NCBI GenBank assembly: GCA_001643675.2
Contig: LSRY02000047.1
Coordinates: 186,001-250,000 of the forward strand
Source: Monocercomonoides exilis
Lineage: Eukaryota; Preaxostyla; Oxymonadida; Polymastigidae
Length of the DNA stretch: 64,000 nucleotides
Reading direction: 5' to 3'
The notes below the pieces were generated by a model. The model was not told the DNA's origin. It was given only the letters and a program-made list of their open reading frames with translations, and searched no databases. The position numbers and the translations under genes are program-made. Shown here in pieces: positions 10,701 to 22,451 of the stretch; the stretch's first letter is position 1; each line of letters begins with the position of its first letter.

Positions 10701-13700
10701 GGAGGTGGAGCTTCTTCTTCTTCTTCCTCTGATGGCTCAGACTCCTCACTCACTTGCAGCCCAGCCATTCTTTCCCTCCTTCTCTGCCTTCTCTTCTTCC
10801 GCTTCTTCTTCTCCTTCTTCTCCTCTCTCTTTCTGTTCTTGATATACCCCTTCAGTGCTCTTAAATACCTTTTCTCTTTGTTAGGCGTCACCACATACAC
10901 AGGCAGATAGTGAATATCCTCCTGTGGTATCTCCAATCTGAACAGCACCCTCACAAGCGGATCAGTCGCTGCCCTGTTCGTCGCAATCGGAGAGTCGAAG
11001 GGACCTTCTGTGAAGAAAGGCAGCATGTACGGGTGGATCACATTGAAGGGAAACATGTTCTCCAGCTCCGGAGCCTCTTGCGGATTGAACTTATTCCCTG
11101 CTTTTGAGGCAGTCTTTCGCTTCCCAAACCAGGAGAAGGGTGAATCCAGCAGATCTGTCTGGTTTCGCTGGTACTCCGCCAGCGATGGCTTCAGCAGCGC
11201 TGCCGAGGCAGCCGAGAGCAGAAGAGAGGAAGATGCTAAAGAAGGTTTTGAGGGGCGGACACCTGAATAAGGTCCACGACGTGGGTCAAACACCCAGGCA
11301 CTGCTGACGTCGTGGTAGAGAGTGTTTATGACTGCGTTGGAGCGGAGGAAGAGCTGAGTGGTGTAGCGAGATGGAGGCTTTGCAGAAGCTGTTTTGTTTT
11401 TGCTTTTGCCTTTGGACTTGGATGAAGGAGAGATGTAGAGCGAAGGGATGCGCAGATACAGACGCCCGCGGAGCCGCTGGTGATGCGGGGGCACTTGTGA
11501 GAGGATGGCAGAGACTGACTGGGCTGTTGTGACTGAGCCGACGGAAGAGCTTTCTTGAAGAGGAGAAGGAACAGGCGTGGGTGTGCGGGAGGATCGCTCA
11601 CTGGATTGTCCTCTCTTCCTTCTTTTAGATGCGCTTCTTCGTCCTCTCCTGTCATCTTCGTTATCATCATCTTCTTCTTCTTCTTCTTCTTCTTTGTTGT
11701 TTTTTCTGTTGTTGGAACGTCTATCATCTTCATCAGCTTCATCGTCACCATCATCTCTTTTTCGACTTGAGCTTCTTTTTCTGCTTTTATTCTTTTCACT
11801 TCCCTTTCTTCGCATTCGGCTTCCTCTTCCTTCATCTTCATCATCATTATCTTCTTCTCCCTCTTCTTCTTCACTATCTCTGCGTGATCTGCTGTTCTTT
11901 CTTTGTTTTGATGAAGTGCTGGCTGATCCTTTTTTCCCTCTTTGATTTTTGGACTTAGATCGAGCATCGCTTTCTTCATCTTCATCATTGTTTTCATCTT
12001 CTTCATCATCGTCTTCTTCTTCCTCCTCCTCCTCTTCCTCCTCCTCCTCTTCTTCCTCTTCTTCCTCTTCTTCATCCTCCTCCTCCTCATCGCTTTCCTC
12101 ACTATCCAAATCATCTTCATCTGCATGCTCATTCGGATCCATTGCTGGCTTAAATGGGTAAAAATCGTTCCATCCAACCACAATCGGCTTCGTCACTGTG
12201 TTCTGAATGGCCACTTTTGGAATTGGGACGGGCTTCTCCTCAGGCTTCATGAAACCAGGCAGCTTCGCCTGGCACCCCGTCAGCTGCATCTGATGCTCCT
12301 CTGGTGAGAAATGCACCTGCACGCGGATGTCAAACACAACCATGAAGATCAAACAGAAGTTCGGATGGGCAAAACACTGAGGCACTTTGATGAATTGCTC
12401 CCGGCCTTGCAGCTTCAGCACATCAAATTGCGTGTTGCCAATCTTCGTCGTCGCGCCTTTCAGCGTCCTGTTCGGGACAGAAATGGACTTGTCAGTCAGC
12501 AGATTCACCTCAATCTGCTTCGAAACCACTTTCACCCCGTTCGACGCAATCACAATCAGCCTTCTGTTCGCAATCTCCACGTTCTTCTGATCGTCATCGA
12601 TCAGCTGCTCCGTCTTCCTCACATAGTTCAGATGCGCCTTCAGCGTTTCCTCAAACCCTTTAATCAGTCTCACTTTCACATCTGCAAACGTCAGGGTCAA
12701 TGGTTCCTGCCGCAAAGGGCGCAGGAGGGAATTTCCGAAGCGCCAGGGCGACTTCCAGATGATTGCGCGAGACGTCAAATAGCCCTTTGGCAGATGAGAG
12801 GCACCCACAATAGAATTCAGCGAGTTCGCTTTACCGGCAGCCAATCTTCGTGTCTGCCCGTCGGGAGTTCTGCCGGCGCGGGCAAAGCGAGTGTGGATAG
12901 CAACGGGTGGAATGGGGATTAATGAGGCCGCAGCGACTGTGGGAGGCAGGCCGCAGAGGAGGAGCCACTCGCGGATTTCTTGCTGCCGGAGGGAATACGG
13001 GAGCGGCTCGCCCTGCAGATAGGAAAGATCTGCTTCTGTCCACTGGCACGAGTCCAGCCACGTGTAACTGTCTTTCAAAGGCGCTATTTCCTCCATCACC
13101 TCCTCCACCCCATCGCCATCATCATCATCGCCGTCTCCTTCATCTTCGTCGTCGTTATCTTCGTCATCATCACCGTTGCCATCTTCATCACTTCCTTCAT
13201 CAACTGCATTTGGATCTTCTTCTTCCACTCCTTCCTCATTTCGAGAAGCTTTCTTCCCCTTTTTCTTTTTCGTGTTTTTCGCTTTTTTCCATTTTTTCCC
13301 TTTTGCTTCTCTGTTTTTTCTCGCCTTTCTTTTCTTTGAAGCACCTTCAATCAACATTTTCCTTCGTTTCGCTGTTTCTGCTGGATTCATCGTTTTCAGT
13401 GTCTCAAAAAGAAGCTTTTTTCGATCTTTCTCGCTCGCCTTCACAATTGCCGATGATCCGCTTTCTTTCCCTTTCCCTTTCCCTTTCCCTTTCACATCTC
13501 TCTTTCCCTTTCCCGTTTTTCTTTTCTCGCTTTCTTCGTCTTTTTCCATTCCAATTCCAAAGTCTGGCTCGTTTTCTGCACTTCCTCCTATTGCTGAAGA
13601 AGCTGACTGATCGCCAGCCGCTCCTGAAAACAGAGCAATTGCTGAAGAACCAAAAACTGCTTGAATTTCTGGTTTGAACATCTCTTTCACTATTTCTTGA

Positions 13701-14480
13701 ATGTGTGAAGGATACAATCCTGCTACAGAAAATGAAGAGTTTCTATCATCGAGTATTTCATGATATGGAATGAGATGCGACACTGCCTTCAATTCTTTGT
13801 GTTTCATTAAAATAAACTCTATGCTTGCATCTGTGATAACATTTGATACTGCTGAATGTCCAGTGAAGTCATTCATGTACAGAAAAAGACGAGGAGACCC
13901 CTTATTGACCTCAAGCTGATTTACCATCGAAGATACTCCTCTATCCAATGAATCTTGAAGATCTAAACAGTCACTTCCAACTTGTTTAATATCGAGGAAT
14001 GCCCATCCGAGACCAATTTCACCTTTCAATAATCCAAATTTGTTAGTTGCTTAATAATGATATAATAAAGATTATTTTTTTCGATAAAACATATTGATTT
14101 CATTTTAAATAATTTTTAAAGTTGGACAGTTGATATCAAACCAACGAGAACGACTTCAAACAGCAGCAATGGCTCTTTTTCTTGATCAGAAATAAAGAAC
14201 ATTACATCATTGCATTGAGCTGTATAGCATCCAGGAGTCGATTCTGTTCGTGAATGCAAAGGTCCTTCGTGCGTGTTTCCGATCCAGGTTTTGTTTGTAG
14301 GACTAAAAAAAGTGATATTTAGACGATATGTGAAAACGCAATCGTCGAAGCCAACGTGCTGAAAAATCAATATAAAAACATTTTTAATACAAAGGAAAAA
14401 ATAAATACTGCAGCTTCATCTTCTGGAATATTTATTATATTTTTAACTAGAAGACAAAATCCATCTATATTTTCGCTCAT
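4739..14480 (-). CDS. NPHP4: nephrocystin-4 homologue, ciliary transition-zone protein, 3,096 aa, five exons
   Basis: NPHP4 belongs to the NPHP module of the ciliary transition zone, partnering NPHP1 and RPGRIP1L (family knowledge). Exons: 14480-14409, 14358-14142, 14049-9379, 9205-5235 and 5098-4739. They total 9,291 nt and close one frame. Family landmarks in order are: an N-terminal C2-like region (VFTYRLNITFFSPTNKTW, LLLFEVVLV, GEIGLGWAFLDI); FSFRFLAFTPL (about residue 1270); RSVMFQTKFFTFPT (about 1364); LQIDIVDGESLLPVAVSFL (about 1540), matching human LQIDVWDGDSLL; the helical REFDVLRAEKK segment (about 1840); NIPFIFQSFASGE (about 2130), matching human HVPFKFQSFSAGQ; and C-terminal Ig-like strands with YIPFVNPFEGQKTF. 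It is about twice the human length (roughly 1,430 aa) because Ser, Glu/Asp and Lys/Arg runs are inserted between conserved blocks, for example a run of more than 20 Glu near 12000-12110. The hydrophobic run after IWKLNVMVGCMGVV at 5205-5234 is intron read-through, not a membrane segment. Confidence 0.93.
9221..9254. repeat. (GA)n/(GAAA)n microsatellite in an NPHP4 intron
   Basis: A run of GA dinucleotides passing into GAAA repeats lies within intron 3 of the NPHP4 gene (9206-9378), just outside the acceptor of exon 4. On the transcribed strand it is a CT/TTTC tract and may serve as part of the polypyrimidine stretch. Confidence 0.8.
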
Positions 14481-14711
14481 TCAATTCAATAAGTTTACAT
14501 AATGGGTAGGATCTTTTTACAATTGTTTTAAAAACTAATCACACATAAAAATAAGGTGATGTTCTCTTAAAAAAAACTCATCACAAAAAACAAATGGCGT
14601 AAATAGTTGATAGAAAAACAAAATTAACATTACAACAAAAAAATACAGCCTTTAAAAAATAAAAAAATATTCATAGTTAGCTTGAAATGAAAGAATACTT
14701 TGTTGAAATTC

Positions 14712-16489
14712 TCAAGGCAATTCAAAGATTGAAATGTCTTTTCCAACACCAGAAACAGCAAATTGATCTCCGCAAATATCCCCACAGAAAAGGTTGTTTT
14801 TGAAACGATTGCGAGACACCAACTTTTTTTGTTAAAAAAAAGATTATATCAAGAAAATAATTTCAAAAGAATTCAAAAATAAAAATGTTAAAAATGCAAA
14901 CTCTTCTTGTTGATACATCAAACACAAACAGTTCGTTTGCTCCGCTTCCTCCAGCAATCACCATTTGCCTGTCTGAAGACAAAGACGAAGAAGATGCCGA
15001 AGACGAAGGAGCACTTGAAGAATGAGAAGAGAAAAATCCAAAATACAACATAGTTGATTCAGCTGCCGCTGCAACCGCAATCTTTCTCTGTATTTCCTCT
15101 TGTTCTATTTCAGATGGCGTAGGTGATGGTGAAGAGGAAACAGGGCTTGAGGCTTTGTCAACTGACATTGAAGAAGAAGAGGAGGAAGAAGAAGAAGACG
15201 AAGATGATGATGGAGTAGATGATGAAGATGGCATTTCTTCTGAAGAAGGTGTTGAAGAAGATGGAGGCAAAGGCTCCGAAGAAGAGGAAGAAGATGAAGA
15301 AGAAGGAACGGGATCTGTGAATGTCAGCTTGTCCATCGGAGGGATTGCAAATGTATGGACAAGAGAGCCACTGCCAAAGTCCCACAGCTGGAGCTGGTCT
15401 TTCACTCTCCATGAAGATGTCAGAATCAAATCTCCGTCGATGTCAATTCCTTCGCCGCCCAAATGCGGGCCAAATATCATCCGCTCAGCTGCGCTTGTGC
15501 GCAAATCCCATATCTGATATCAATATTTATTATTTCCAACCCAAAATACATGATAATTTTGCCAATTCAAAAAAATAAATGCATCATGTTCGCAATTTTT
15601 CAATAAGAAATTTGAAAAAAATATTGTTTGAAAATAAACCTGTACAGTGTTATCCCAACCACCAGATATGAGTATTTCTGGATGCGATGGATTAAATTTC
15701 ACGCAAAATATGCGATTTGAATGCGGCCTGTTAAATAAATCCCTGAAAAGCATCGATAATATGAAAAAAGCTGAAAAAATGCAAGCAAACTTTTTGTTCA
15801 ATATATTTATATTTGATTTTGTGTGTTCGTCATATATGCGAATCTACAAAATAATAAAAATGAAAAAATTAATTTTCAATAGAGTTACAACAATAATTAT
15901 AATTAAAAAGAACACATTTAAATCGCTTCCTGCTGTAGCAAATGATTTTCCGTCAGGCGTATAGTCAATGGTAAGGATTTCATTTCCTTCCTCTTTTATT
16001 GAATGCATCAATCTTCCCGTTGTCAGATGCCAGTGCTTGACAGTTCCATCAGAATCTGTCAAATGAAATCAGAAATAAAAAGTAATTTTCATCAATAAAA
16101 GTATTTTCATACTTCCTGTTAACAAAGCAGGATACTGCGAAGCAGTTACTATTAATTATTTTTGAAATATTTTTATAAATCGCAATAAACGTTTGCAAAC
16201 ATGGACGATAGCGCATTCCCATCACAGGAAACCCTTGGGGCTGCCCCATGTCAAATCCATATAAAAACTTATAAACAGGCAAATTGTACAACTAATTTTT
16301 CATTTGTATGAAGTTATATTTACTATTAAATTGACGAAAAATGCAAACTCTGACACCACCATCAAAGCATCCAGCAGCAAGATATTTTCCATCAGGCGAA
16401 TACTTAAGGCATAAAACTGATGCTCCAAGGTCTGGAATACCACGGAAAACTGATAATTGTCGCGTCATTGTGCTTTTTAAACTTGCCAT
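14712..16489 (-). CDS. WD40-repeat protein, 428 aa, eight exons
   Basis: A beta-propeller scaffold; which complex it serves cannot be told from the sequence. Exons: 16489-16349, 16291-16201, 16148-16113, 16055-15916, 15843-15791, 15742-15640, 15513-14902 and 14822-14712, total 1,287 nt ending in TGA. Repeats seen in order: LCLKYSPDGKYLAAGCFDGGVRLYN, an interrupted GMRYRP...LLTGNDSDGTVKHWHLTTG, ILTIDYTPDGKSFATAGSDLNIRIYDE, IFCVKFNPSHPEILISGGWDNTVQIWD, GIDIDGDLILTSSWRVKDQLQLWD and a last blade ending KDISIFELP. A Ser-rich/acidic insertion (about 15100-15330) interrupts the propeller between blades. The exon of 16113-16148 was placed by requiring frame, a GTTTGC donor and an AATAG acceptor. The start codon is only about 155 bp from that of the divergent importin-alpha-like gene. 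I do not recognise the orthologue group. Confidence 0.85.
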
Positions 16490-16644
16490 TTCTATTCGTA
16501 ATTTTTTTTATAAAATAATAATGGACTCAATAAAAAACAAAATTTTTCTATTTTTGCATTGTTACAAAGTTTCAGTACTATTTTCAAATATTTAATCCAA
16601 AATTGGGGCCAAAGAATTTTTTATTTTTCCATCATCAAGTTTTC
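16490..16644. promoter_or_regulatory. divergent promoter between WD40 and importin-alpha-like genes
   Basis: Only 155 bp separate the two start codons (WD40 on minus, ATG ending at 16489; importin-alpha-like on plus, ATG at 16645). AT-rich, with T- and A-runs. Both transcripts must initiate inside or very near this interval. No named element is recognised. Confidence 0.45.
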
Positions 16645-19600
16645 ATGTTCCCTTCACAAGCAAACCCTTTTGGGGCTTCTGCCAGGGACAGAGAAAACGA
16701 GAGGCTACAAACATTCAACAAGGAACAGAAAATTGATGATAGGCTGGATGAAAGTGAAAAGCATTTATTTTCTTTAAGATCTGATCAAAGAGATGATTTC
16801 CTCTATAAAAGAAGGAAACTTACTCACAAAAAATCATCAAGTGACTCCTCCTCATTGGAGGCAATACGAGTTCTGCTTGATCAAATCCAACAAACTGATT
16901 CTCAATTAGTTTTGCAAGCATCAAAAGAATTATGTAATTATCTTTCTAACAGTTTGCAATTATTTTTGAAAAATAAAATGCTGCGTTATATAAATACTTA
17001 AGAGGATACTGCAATCATAACTGAATTTCAAAGATTTAACGGAATGTCAATACTTGTGAATGCATGTAATTCAACAAATTCAGTAGAAATACAAGTGAGC
17101 ATTTTTTGTTTCATGTTTGAAGATTTTTTATTTTTTTATGTGCATACAATATAGCATAACGTAATACAGTGCATGATGAATTTGGGTTTGGTTTTTATTA
17201 TTTATAATTTTTGGAACTTTTTTTTGAAATTTTTTCTTATTTGAAAACAGCCGCGCAAGAAAACAGTTTTACACGCTCAGTTGCTTTTGCAGGCGTTCCT
17301 CAAATTATTGCTCAAATATTGACTTCTTCCAGCGTATTAATCCTTCGCGAGGATGTGTGAATCATCAATAATGAATAAAATCAAATTTACAGAAATACTT
17401 TTTTTTGTGTAAAAACACATATTTAAATAGGCAATGATGTGCATAGGGAATGTTGCGTCTGGAGAAGACGGTGTCAAAGACATGCTTTTGGAAGGCCCCA
17501 TTCCTTCTATTGCAATCAGCATTGTGATGTCAACATCTCCTTTTCTTCCTGATTTGTGCGACACTGTTCAATCAATCCTCAGTTCTTTCCCAGCAAATTC
17601 TTCTTCTTCCACCACCCCTTCTTCTTCTTCTTCTTCTTCTTCTTCTTCTGTTCCTTCACCTCTAACGATGCAGCAAAGTCCATTTGCCTCATCCACTCAG
17701 TTTTTAAAGCCAATGGCTGTAAAACCTGCACCAAGAATTGACATTTCATCCATCATTTATCACGACGAAAAATCCAGCACCCAACCTTCACTACCAACCA
17801 CAGCATATCCTCCCCCTCTTTCTGCGCGGCTGCTGTCGTTCTCTCTTTTTTTCATCTCAAACATCTGCAAACAATCAGACACGAATCTTTTCCGCCCTCT
17901 GTTGGGTCTGTTTGTGCTAATCATTCTTGTCTTCCACCACCACAACGAGGTTTGGAGGCACATCATCGATGCAGCCTCGCTGAGTGTGTTCTTAAACGCC
18001 GACGACGGCCGGCTCCATCTGTCCCAGCTGCCTCCGTCTTTTCCTGCTTCTCTCCATTCATCGCTTGCCCTTTCTCCGCTGGACCCTTCGCCTTTCCCCT
18101 TCTGCCTGTACACTTTGTTTGATCTCCTCACAATCATCAATCAGATTTGCGAAAATGATGCACAAGCATCACGGGTATGGATTTTGATGATGCGGAACAT
18201 CCTTTTCTTCTTATTTATTCGTCTTGCTAACTCTTTTATTGTTCTGATTTATTTTTGTTTTTGTTTCTTTTATTCTTATCATTATGTCTTTAACAAAAAT
18301 GTTCTCACATATTTTTTTCCACCTTTTATCCAAAATATCCACTTGAAAGTATGTTATACAAACAGGAATTGTGCCACTGTTGATACAGCTTTGCAGCGAA
18401 AAAGACAAAACACTCATTTTCAAGTCAATTAAACTTATAGGCACACTTTTTATTCCACTCGAGACAGATGAAGAATCCAATGCTTTCGGAAATGTGTGTC
18501 TTTCTTCACATTCTTCTTTTATTTCAATTTCTATGTCTATTCTATTTCTATTCTATTTCTATTCTATTTCTATTCTATTTCTATTTCTAATTATTTAATA
18601 TTCAAAAAAAAAAAAAAAAATATTAATAAACACATATTTTCTCTCTTTTTTTTTTATCAGCTTCTCGTTTCAAACAACTTCCTTCCCATCGCCAGCAACA
18701 TCCTCATGGGCTACTCCGGTCTGAAGAAGCTGAAAACTGAAGTCGGACTTCTGCTGAGCAACTTGTGCAGCTGCACCGACGAATCGATTATCGACTCCAT
18801 CATCAAAACCGGTCTGCTCTCAATCATGCTGGCAATTCTGTCTGCCCCTTCCACACCTTCCACCGTTGCAAAATACCTCATCAGCGCCTTGCACAACATT
18901 GCCTGCGGGCCTGAGAAGCACAAAGAGGTGATGGTGGCAGAGCAGGTGGCTGGATATATGGTGGATGCACTGGACTACAAGTGGGACGTGACGGAAGAGC
19001 TGTACATCGTCCACACACTCAAGCTGCTGCTTCAGACAGGAAACAACATCGCCAGGCAGAAGCGGCTGCGGATGGAGAAGGAGATGAAAGGCGGAGAGAA
19101 AGGAGGAGAAGGAGGCAGTGGAGAAAGAGATGTGATGGATGCAGACGAGGAAGAGCTGTACAGCAGCGAATATTCAGCAGTGAAGCCACATGTTCTGAAT
19201 GCGAATGCAAATTCAAATATGAATGTGAATGCGTCAGGCGAAGAGTTTGAGTCCGCGTCTTCCATTGTTGCGATGGAGATGGCGCTGAATCCCGTTCTGA
19301 AGGAGATGGAAGAGCGCGACCGGATTGAGCAGCTTGCGCAGCTTCTGGGGTCGAAAAACAAGAAGGTGAGCAGAATGGCGCTGGAGGTGTACACAGACTA
19401 CTTGATGTACCTGGAGAAGGAGATGGAGGACGATGCAGACGAAGATGACATGGAGGACTGGACATTCGACGGCGATGGGGATGGAGACGGAGATGGTATT
19501 GATGCTGAAGATGGCGGGTTCTCAGAAATGGATGGAAGGAGAGAGAGCGCAGGCAATGAATCGAATGGTGTGATTAGCTTTTTTCGTGTGTTGAATAAAT

Positions 19601-20049
19601 TTTGCTTCTCCACATTGAACTTTCTACTTCTTCTTCTTCTTCTTCTTTATTTTATTTTTTTTTTCTGAATTGTTTGTGGATTTTCTCAAATATTCCCATT
19701 TGTTAAAAAATAAAATAAAATAAATAAAATAGCATCCGCGATTGACATGAGTGCCTGGGAGAAAGAACTGAAGCAGCAGAGAAAGGAGAAAATGGACCAC
19801 CGAAAGAAATGCCTGCAGCAGTTCCGCTCGTTCTCAAGCGCACAGGACCAGCCGCAACAGCTTCCTTCCAGCCAGCTGTCTTCCTTCGTATCGTCGTTCT
19901 CCCTCACAAACCCTTCTGCTAATGTTACTCAGCAAAACCTTGCCAACCAGCCTCTCTTCCCTCAAATTAACACATCTCAGCCAGCGTTCCCTTCTTCTCA
20001 GACTCCATTTCCTTTGGCTCCTGCAAATCCAATTTTCCCTCCATCTTGA
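16645..20049 (+). CDS. importin-alpha-like armadillo-repeat protein, 881 aa, eight exons
   Basis: Importin-alpha binds nuclear localisation signals through armadillo repeats and importin-beta through an N-terminal basic IBB. Exons 16645-16951, 17003-17094, 17155-17185, 17251-17354, 17431-18174, 18350-18493, 18661-19567 and 19733-20049 total 2,646 nt in one frame (TGA). The N-terminus has an IBB-like basic segment (DFLYKRRKLTHKK). Armadillo-like repeats follow: LLDQIQQTDSQLVLQASKEL, VPQIIAQILTS, AMMCIGNVASGEDGVKDMLL, YVIQTGIVPLLIQLC, LLLSNLCSCTDESIIDSIIK and LISALHNIACGPEKHKEVMV. It is longer than canonical importin-alpha (about 520-550 aa) through a Ser-rich loop (about 17600-17720), a Gly/Glu-rich loop (about 19080-19260), an Asp-rich stretch with GDGDGDGDG, and an 80-residue Gln/Pro/Phe-rich tail in the last exon. 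It is divergent enough that another armadillo nuclear-transport adaptor is possible. Confidence 0.75.
18530..18588. repeat. 11-nt minisatellite in an intron of the importin-alpha-like gene
   Basis: Four perfect tandem copies of TCTATTTCTAT (18541-18584) with degenerate copies on both sides lie in intron 6 (18494-18660) of the importin-alpha-like gene, upstream of its long T tract and acceptor. Pyrimidine-rich on the sense strand. Confidence 0.85.
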
Positions 20050-20416
20050 TCGTCAAATACCTTTTTATTTCTTTTTCTGAAATTTGATTTTCACTTCGTA
20101 AAAATAATGTGATGCAATTTGAATTTTTTTTTATTATTCAAATAAATCAAATTGCTTTCATTTCAAGCAAATAAATAAAATATCATATCGAATAAACTAT
20201 TTTTTCATTATAAAAATGATATACATCAATATTTTTAATTCATATCTGCAATCTTTATGAAAAAGTTGAAAGATCACAAGTGCCCTTATTTACTTAGTTG
20301 AAAACGGTTTGAAGATAAAGATCATTTTTTCAGTGGATATCATGAATAACCTCATTTTTTTAATTCTTATTTTTTAAATTTGCATTTGAATTATTTTATT
20401 TTATTTTAGAATACTT
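20050..20416. other. intergenic, AT-rich; nothing recognised
   Basis: A 367-bp gap between two plus-strand genes (importin-alpha-like and macro-domain protein). AT-rich, with short T-runs near 20125 and 20350-20410. No open frame or structured element noticed; it should contain one terminator and one promoter. Confidence 0.5.
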
Positions 20417-22176
20417 ATGAGCACTCCTGAACCATCAGAAGAAGGTAAGAGTGAAATCTCTCCTTCTTCCGAAGGCGCTGAAGAAGTAACTGGAGATGGA
20501 GACTTGGGAGAGGAACAGCTTGAGTCTGATGGTATGAAATTTTTTTTTACTAGTTGATGTGCTTAATGCTGAATAGCTCCTATGAGCGTTTTTTTGAAAA
20601 AGAAAACAATGGCAGATTTTCCTGGTTTAACAACAACAACTTTGCGTCAACCTATTTTCCCCCCAATACCTCAGCTTTCTTTATATGGAACAACAACGAG
20701 GCTTACACCGGGATTATCTTCTGAGGCAATTTTAGAAAGTGTTCGAAAAGATTATGAAAATGCAACTTACAAAGTTGAATCTTTAACAGAGCGAGAAAAG
20801 GAAGGAACAGGAAAAGCTGTTTCATATTCTAATTCTTCTTCAACAAGTCCTGTTCCAAGATTAACTCCATCTCCAACTCCTTCAATGCAATCTTCACCTG
20901 GAATGTTAACTTCCAGAACACTTGCAGCTTCACTTGCACCTGTTCTTTCGCATATTCCACCTTTGCCACTTCCTTCTACATCTTCTTTCACTCCACCACC
21001 TCCTCCATCTCTGCTTTCTGAACGCTCACTATCAATACATACACCTCAGTTGAAAGGAGCTTCTGTACAACAGCTAATGAGCTCATACATACAAGATTTA
21101 ACAATGCCACTACAAGTCATTGACTGTCAAAAGTTTATAAATTGGACTGATCTTGTTTCAACATGGACGTTCGAAGAAAGGAAGAAGAGAGAAGAAAAAA
21201 CTTCTGTATGCAAAAGAGTTTTAAAATGATCATAAATTTTTTTCTCAATATTTTGTTGACTTTCACTTTTCACTTCATGAAAAAATATTTCAACCTTCAA
21301 ATTTTATATTTTCAATTTAGATTGCTCGCTTTGCAAATCTTGGGTATTATGTTCCTGAGCTGGATATTGAGGAAGATATTAACTCTCGGATATTCCTCGT
21401 GTCTGGAGATATTACAAGCATTGCATGTGATGTAGTCATCAATGCTACGAATGAAGCTCTTCAGGCGGTGTCGCTTGTTTCGCAGGCTTTGATGGCGCGT
21501 GCTGGCCCTCGCCTGAAGACCGCTCTATCACAGCTGTCAATGTCTGCTGGTGAGTCAAGAATGACCAAAGGGTACAATTTGCCTGCAACTCACGTCATAC
21601 ACACTGCTGCGCCAGAAACAGAACAGCCAACTTTGCTCAAGGCATCGCTTGATTCGGCGCTTACAATGGCAGTTGAAAACGACTTTAGGACGATAGTGTG
21701 CTTTATTATTATTATTATTTTCATGCAATTTACGTATTCTGTTTAATTTATTTGTATTTTAACAATTTTGATGTCTAATCTTAAATATATGATTTCGATT
21801 TTATAACACATGCATATTCTTATTATCTTTATTTCATTTATTTTTTCTTCTTTAGGCTGTTCCTGCCTTTGCTTCTGAAAGTTATCCTCGTCCTTCGTCG
21901 CACCCAACATATCCACTGGTTCCAGCTGTTCATGTTATGATGCGAACAGCACGCAAATGGATGGACACAAACTGGGCAAAAGTTGACAGGCTCATCTTTG
22001 TTGCGTCGTCACCGCGAGAATTTAATGTTTTCTGTGAATTGATGCTGGACTACTTCCCTTGCCTCCCCACGAAGCCCCCTTCTCCGCCTCCTCCACCACC
22101 TCCGCCACCTGTCATTGAGGAAAAGCCAAAGTCCGGAAAGAAGAAGAAGAAGAAGAAGAAGAAGGGAAAGAAATAA
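20417..22176 (+). CDS. macro-domain protein (GDAP2/MACROD-like), 479 aa, four exons
   Basis: Macro domains bind ADP-ribose and some remove it from proteins or from O-acetyl-ADP-ribose. Exons 20417-20531, 20577-21205, 21321-21695 and 21856-22176 total 1,440 nt in one frame (TAA). The N-terminal 245 residues are low complexity (Ser/Glu, then Ser/Thr/Pro), ending in INWTDLVSTWTFEERKKREE. The macro core spans about residues 250-420: SRIFLVSGDITSIACDVVIN, then ATNEAL (the usual NAAN as NATN), LSQLSMSAGESRMTKGYNLP (the 'G.a..T.gy.Lp' strand) and THVIHTAAP, followed by VHVMMRTARKWMD and VDRLIFVASSPREFNVFCEL. The Gly-rich loop after NATNEAL is replaced by QAVSLVSQALMARAGP, which lacks the GGGV run of active hydrolases, so it may bind rather than hydrolyse. 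The tail is nine Pro followed by a Lys-rich end (KKKKKKKKKGKK), a possible nuclear or nucleolar signal. Confidence 0.85.
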
Positions 22177-22389
22177 GAAGAGATATTTGTTTTCATTACA
22201 TGGAGCTCTTTCACTTCATTTTGAAATATTTTTATCAGTTATTTTTTATTCAATGAACAAACTTCAAAATTTATTACAAAAATGGAAAGGAATATTTCAG
22301 AAAAACGAATTTGAAAAAATAATTTTTAAGAAGATAAATCAACATTCAAAAACATTTCGAAATGGATAGAGAACTGAACAATAACCATT

Positions 22390-22451
<62 letters not shown>

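Noticed and set aside
11326-12183. Lys/Met-rich minus-strand ORF of 285 codons
   Set aside because: An out-of-frame shadow of the Glu/Lys repeats in NPHP4; the same kind of shadow explains most ORFs opposite or within NPHP4 and the HECT ligase.
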